From the NCBI RefSeq assembly GCF_003634275.1, contig NZ_RBWY01000001.1, positions 865,955 to 929,954 on the forward strand: 64,000 nucleotides of DNA, given 5' to 3'. Each line of letters begins with the position of its first letter. The stretch's first letter is position 1. This DNA comes from Orbus hercynius (GTDB lineage: Bacteria > Pseudomonadota > Gammaproteobacteria > Enterobacterales > Orbaceae). Shown here one piece after another: positions 60,523 to 64,000 of this stretch. A program made the translations under genes and the position numbers. Under the pieces are notes generated by a model. The model had not been told where the DNA came from, made no database searches, and saw nothing but the letters and a program-made list of their open reading frames with translations.

Positions 60523-60960
60523 ATGAATCTAATAAAGTTATTTCAACTGGGGCGGCGCTATATGAAAATCTGCCCAACAGATAAGCACTTAGCCCCCACT
60601 TTTCCTGAAATTAAAATTATTTCAGCCATTAAATATGCGATTAAATATTTACCAGTTTTTCTTATTTTGCTCTTTTTGTGGCAATTTTATCAGCGTGCTG
60701 GTATGGTTAGCGCCGTGATTACCGGTATTTTCGCTATCAGTTTACCAATTCATGGCGTTTTATGGCTTGGGAAACGTGCCAACACGCCATTACCGCTTAA
60801 TCTTTTACCTTGGTATTTACACACCAAACAAAAATTGATCGAACTCGGTGTACTGGCAGCAAAACCGGACAAAAAAGATGAGATGAATTTGATGCATTTT
60901 ATGCAGTTATATGACTTATCGAGCCGCTATCTCAGCGATGATGATAATCAGATCACATAA
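60523..60960 (+). CDS. yfbV: YfbV (UPF0208) membrane protein
   Basis: A 145-residue protein with two membrane helices (about residues 41-60 and 65-83). MNLIKLFQLGRRYMKICPTD and NLLPWYLHTKQKLIELG match YfbV, which affects the Ter macrodomain by an unclear route. GAGGA lies 13 bases ahead of the chosen ATG. It is beside ackA, a conserved arrangement. Confidence 0.9.
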   Translation: MNLIKLFQLGRRYMKICPTDKHLAPTFPEIKIISAIKYAIKYLPVFLILLFLWQFYQRAGMVSAVITGIFAISLPIHGVLWLGKRANTPLPLNLLPWYLHTKQKLIELGVLAAKPDKKDEMNLMHFMQLYDLSSRYLSDDDNQIT

Positions 60961-60995
60961 CGCACTATTTTAATTGAATTATAAGGTGATATTTC

Positions 60996-61538
60996 GTGAC
61001 CAAAAACGATATGTTTTTATCCGTATTAAAAGATAAAATCACATTATTATCAACACAGTGTGCACCGTTTGCCAATACTAAACTGCATGCACCGTGTTTT
61101 GATGCACAGTTATTTCACTATCAAGGTGTGTTATTAAATGGTTATCAACCCTATTTGTTAGAGCTCGATGACAATTTTCAAAAATTAACTCAGCTCATTG
61201 CTAAAGATAACCACAATGATCACCTTGAACAAATCGTGTTCTTATCGACATTGATCGTCAACCAACTCAATGCGCTACAGCGTGAAATTGCCACACACAC
61301 TTTGCGTAGCACAGAACAAATAGCCCATAACCATGCCACACTGCATGAACAATATGCTCGAAATTTGGGTTATTTAAATCGCTTAGAAGCATTAAAATAC
61401 CAGTTACAACAAACGCCATTAGCTAATGCAGTAGAACATCGAAAACAGCTTTCAACACTGGAAAGTCGCATCGCACGCTGTCAATACGCTTTATCTCAAA
61501 TTGATCAAAAAATCGAGCAAACCACTGCTATTAGTTAA
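60996..61538 (+). CDS. priC: Primosomal replication protein N'' (PriC)
   Basis: A 180-residue helical protein that helps reload DnaB at stalled forks. The call rests on length, the mid-region LIVNQLNALQREIATHTLR and the C-terminal LGYLNRLEALKYQLQQ, which fit the PriC pattern. The start is GTG at 60996 with AAGGTG ahead. It follows yfbV by 35 bases, so the two are probably co-transcribed. Confidence 0.8.
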   Translation: MTKNDMFLSVLKDKITLLSTQCAPFANTKLHAPCFDAQLFHYQGVLLNGYQPYLLELDDNFQKLTQLIAKDNHNDHLEQIVFLSTLIVNQLNALQREIATHTLRSTEQIAHNHATLHEQYARNLGYLNRLEALKYQLQQTPLANAVEHRKQLSTLESRIARCQYALSQIDQKIEQTTAIS

Positions 61539-61593
61539 CCTGAGTCATACTAATTAAAGCAATAATTGCAACAATTTTAGTGATAATGGCCAT
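61531..61593 (-). CDS. Possible 20-residue hydrophobic peptide
   Basis: The frame encodes MAIITKIVAIIALISMTQVN. AGGTGA lies 8 bases ahead of the ATG, and the gene begins 26 bases after the DUF523 stop, so it could be translated from that transcript. Its 3' end overlaps that of priC. Single-membrane peptides of this size exist, but this could be chance. Confidence 0.3.
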   Translation of the reverse strand: MAIITKIVAIIALISMTQVN

Positions 61594-61619
61594 AATAAGG
61601 CTCACCTGACGATCAATTT

Positions 61620-62627
61620 TTACTCTTTGTATACGCCATCACGCCCTTTGAGTAAAGGATCGGGATAGTCAAGCAAGTAGTATTGGTCAGCAATATAGTC
61701 ATCAGGAAACCTTGCTAAACAAGCTTTTAAATAATCAATTGGTTCACGCAGCGATGTTTTCCCTTGTCGATAGGCTAAAATTACCTCGGTGAGCTGCTGT
61801 TTTTCAGTCGCCGGTAACTGACGGTTAAAATAACCTTGTATATGCATCAATGCATTGGTGTGATTTTCGCATGTTGCCGGCTGAGCCAATAACTGCATGA
61901 AGCGACCTCGATATTCGCACCAAAAGGCAGTTAAATCTTGCCACTTTTCGATCTGAGCGACAAATGGACCTAACTGCCGGTATAGCGGCTGCGAGTGTGC
62001 GAGCAATAAATATTTATAGCGACTATGAAATGTCAGTAAGGCTCGACGAGTAAGCGGCTGCAAAGCTAATTGATTTAATCGATATAACGCCACAATACGT
62101 ATCATAAAATGGGTTTGCACATCCGTATCCGCCAGGTGAAGATGATCTTCAATCGGCATCCAAGGGTAATGCTGCCTGAGCTGCGCGGTAAAAACGCCAT
62201 CGGTCAAGGCAATAAAATCATGACTTTCATTATCCAATAATTTAGCATTCGCTAAACCACAACTCGGTGACTTGCCGCACACGATATAACCGCATAGTGC
62301 CCTTAACTTAGGAATGGTTTGCTGGCAGAACTGACTGATTTTATGGTGAATATTTTGCTCATCGCCATGATTAAATCGCAAAATCGTACTGAAATCTGGC
62401 TGCTGATATAAGCCGAGCGTTGGCCTTGGGCTGGGCAGACCGATTGCCATTTCCGGACAAATTGGTTGATACTCAACATAAGGTTGCAGCGTTTCAACCG
62501 CCAAGGGCAATCGTTTGTGCCCACCGTCGTAACGAACCGCATCGCCAAGCAGGCACGGGCTAATTCCGATGCGTAACGGATTGTGACTTGCTCGCGTTGG
62601 CTGACGTATATCAACTTTCATACCCAT
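61620..62627 (-). CDS. DUF523 and DUF1722 (YbgA-type) protein
   Basis: A 335-residue cytoplasmic protein with an N-terminal DUF523 domain (ISPCLLGDAVRYDGGHKR, CPEMAIGLPSPRPTLGL and CGKSPSCG cysteines, which may hold an Fe-S cluster) and a C-terminal DUF1722 domain (FHSRYKYLLLAHS, HIQGYFNRQL). E. coli YbgA corresponds to the second domain. Thiouracil desulfurase-like activity has been described for DUF523 relatives; no function is shown here. In E. coli the ybgA gene precedes phrB; here they are 25 kb apart. Confidence 0.85.
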   Translation of the reverse strand: MGMKVDIRQPTRASHNPLRIGISPCLLGDAVRYDGGHKRLPLAVETLQPYVEYQPICPEMAIGLPSPRPTLGLYQQPDFSTILRFNHGDEQNIHHKISQFCQQTIPKLRALCGYIVCGKSPSCGLANAKLLDNESHDFIALTDGVFTAQLRQHYPWMPIEDHLHLADTDVQTHFMIRIVALYRLNQLALQPLTRRALLTFHSRYKYLLLAHSQPLYRQLGPFVAQIEKWQDLTAFWCEYRGRFMQLLAQPATCENHTNALMHIQGYFNRQLPATEKQQLTEVILAYRQGKTSLREPIDYLKACLARFPDDYIADQYYLLDYPDPLLKGRDGVYKE

Positions 62628-63023
62628 CTCGTTATATCAGTGCAATTCATCCTAATAATTTAGCGAAAAACAACCCTGCTGTATAGTTAAAAACGCGCTA
62701 ATCACTCTGTGACTTGCAGATACTGTCAATGATTATTGCTTAAGATTGTACCTTAATCATCACTCAGTAATAGATTTTTCCCTTAATCCCAAAATCATAC
62801 AATTAATCGTAAAAAAAATGATAAAACAAGTTAAAAGTCGATTTTCGACACTTTAAAATCTATATTTTATCAAAATATTGCATATCATTATAGCTTAAGC
62901 AATCAGCATAATAATGAACCATCGCTCATACAGCCCCATGAAAACTTACTGCTTATGACCTTGATTACACCTGAAAAAACGCTTTTTATCTAACAACACA
63001 ATGAAAAAGAGAGATAAAGATTT
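62628..63023. other. Divergent intergenic region before the efflux adaptor
   Basis: About 396 AT-rich bases hold the promoters of the DUF523 gene and the adaptor gene. No clear operator or regulator gene is seen. The only extra frame is an 8-codon one (ATG at 63001) whose TGA overlaps the adaptor ATG. Confidence 0.5.
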
Positions 63024-64000
63024 ATGAATATGCCAGCAACCTCGCCAAAAGATAATCCAAAACGTCGCAATCGATGGATGCTTATCGCGTCAGGTGTGTT
63101 TATTGTCATTTTTTGCCTGTATGGCATTTATTGGTTTGCCGTATTACGTAATCAAATATCAACGGATGATGCCTACGTATCGGGAATACAATCACCCGTT
63201 ATTGCTCAAACAACCGGTAAAGTCACGCAAGTTAATGTGACCAATACCGATTTTGTTAACGCCGGCGATGTGCTAGTCGTATTGGATGATACCGATGCTA
63301 AGCTCGCCTATCAGCAAGCGCTTGATTCACTGGCCAACACCGTTCGCCAAACGCAAGTGTTATATATTGATTCAGATCAGTATCAATCAAAAATAAAATC
63401 GGATGAAGTGAGCTTACTACAAGCAACCCAAGATTATCAGCGCCGCTTAGCACTGGGGCAAAAAGATGATGTGTCGGTTGAAGAGCTTGAACATGCCAAA
63501 CAAACCATGCAACTTGCCCAGCTAGAAGTTGAAATTGCCAAGCAACAATACCAAGCTAACCAAGTTTTACTCCATGGTGTCACCTTAGATCAACAGCCCG
63601 CCGTTAAACAAGCCGCAGACCAAGTACGTCAAGCTTGGGTCACGCTACAACGCACAACGATTCGCAGCCCAATTACCGGTTATATTGCCAGAACCAATGT
63701 CGATGTGGGCTCACAAGTCAGTGCTGAAAGTCAATTGATGGTGGTTGTGCCAGCAGAGCCGATCTGGGTTGATGCTAATTTTAAAGAAACCCAGTTACAA
63801 AACATTCGTATTGGTCAAGCCGTTAGCGTCACCAGCGATCTTTATGGCGATGATGTGAGTTATAACGGTAAAGTCGTCGGTATTAATATGGGTACGGGAA
63901 GCGCATTTTCATTACTGCCGGCACAAAACGCCACCGGCAACTGGATTAAAGTGGTGCAGCGTTTACCGGTTAGAGTTGAGCTAGATCCACAGCAAGTCAA
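63024..64000 (+). CDS. emrA: EmrA/HlyD-family efflux pump periplasmic adaptor (partial)
   Basis: At least 325 residues, cut by the window edge. A short cytoplasmic start is followed by one membrane helix (about residues 18-38), then the lipoyl-like half (STDDAYVSG, PVIAQTTGKVTQVNV), a helical hairpin (VEELEHAKQTMQLAQLEVE), the second lipoyl half (TTIRSPITGYIARTNVDVG) and the beta-barrel domain (PIWVDANFKETQLQNIRIGQ). This is the EmrA layout; it links an inner-membrane pump to an outer-membrane channel. An EmrB-type gene is expected next but lies outside. GAGAGA precedes the ATG. Confidence 0.88.
   Translation, partial: MNMPATSPKDNPKRRNRWMLIASGVFIVIFCLYGIYWFAVLRNQISTDDAYVSGIQSPVIAQTTGKVTQVNVTNTDFVNAGDVLVVLDDTDAKLAYQQALDSLANTVRQTQVLYIDSDQYQSKIKSDEVSLLQATQDYQRRLALGQKDDVSVEELEHAKQTMQLAQLEVEIAKQQYQANQVLLHGVTLDQQPAVKQAADQVRQAWVTLQRTTIRSPITGYIARTNVDVGSQVSAESQLMVVVPAEPIWVDANFKETQLQNIRIGQAVSVTSDLYGDDVSYNGKVVGINMGTGSAFSLLPAQNATGNWIKVVQRLPVRVELDPQQV

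Overview
The window is chromosomal DNA of an AT-rich gammaproteobacterium. Gene content and order (hemA-prfA-prmC-kdsA facing lolB-ispE, rnm-yciO-rluB, ackA-pta next to yfbV, rraB, priC, dmsABC-dmsD) are typical of the Enterobacterales/Pasteurellales/Orbales group. A host-associated Orbaceae-like bacterium is plausible, but this rests on impression and not on a marker-gene tree.

Region 1 (1-18.9 kb) is accessory. It opens with the 5' part of a large non-ribosomal peptide synthetase on the minus strand (C-A-PCP-E-C, running off the left edge), divergent from a DUF421 (YetF-type) membrane protein gene. Then comes a contact-dependent inhibition (CDI) locus on the minus strand: cdiB (two-partner secretion transporter), a 2608-residue cdiA with a VENN motif and an EndoU-type nuclease C-terminus, and an overlapping immunity gene. 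Downstream of it (9.1 to 7.1 kb) lies a graveyard of toxin debris not captured by ordinary gene calls: a frameshifted SymE-like toxin gene on the opposite strand, an orphan toxin C-terminus whose stop overlaps an intact immunity-type gene, a further toxin-tail fragment next to a run of seven A, a short piece of a second cdiA, and a cluster of inverted repeats.

Region 2 (19-43 kb) is mostly metabolic and envelope: two FUSC-family exporters, an AbgT transporter with peptidase T, an alcohol dehydrogenase, NADH dehydrogenase II, MenA beside a full DmsABC/DmsD anaerobic reductase set (menaquinol supply and a menaquinol-using reductase), DbpA helicase, a phospholipase A with an added N-terminal Sel1-like segment, FabV, and a repair run of photolyase, MsrB, lipoate ligase, cytochrome b561 and MsrA. 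A tRNA-Arg(UCU) gene with a clear promoter follows.

Region 3 (42.7-64 kb) is core: a small lipoprotein, YnfA, the rnm-yciO-DUF3592-rluB run, RraB, the hemA-prfA-prmC-kdsA run, lolB-ispE, a MipA/OmpV-like porin, an entericidin-type lipoprotein of 46 residues, guaA, ackA-pta, yfbV, priC, a DUF523/DUF1722 protein, and the start of an EmrA-type efflux adaptor that runs off the right edge. No rRNA, CRISPR array or intact insertion sequence was seen.
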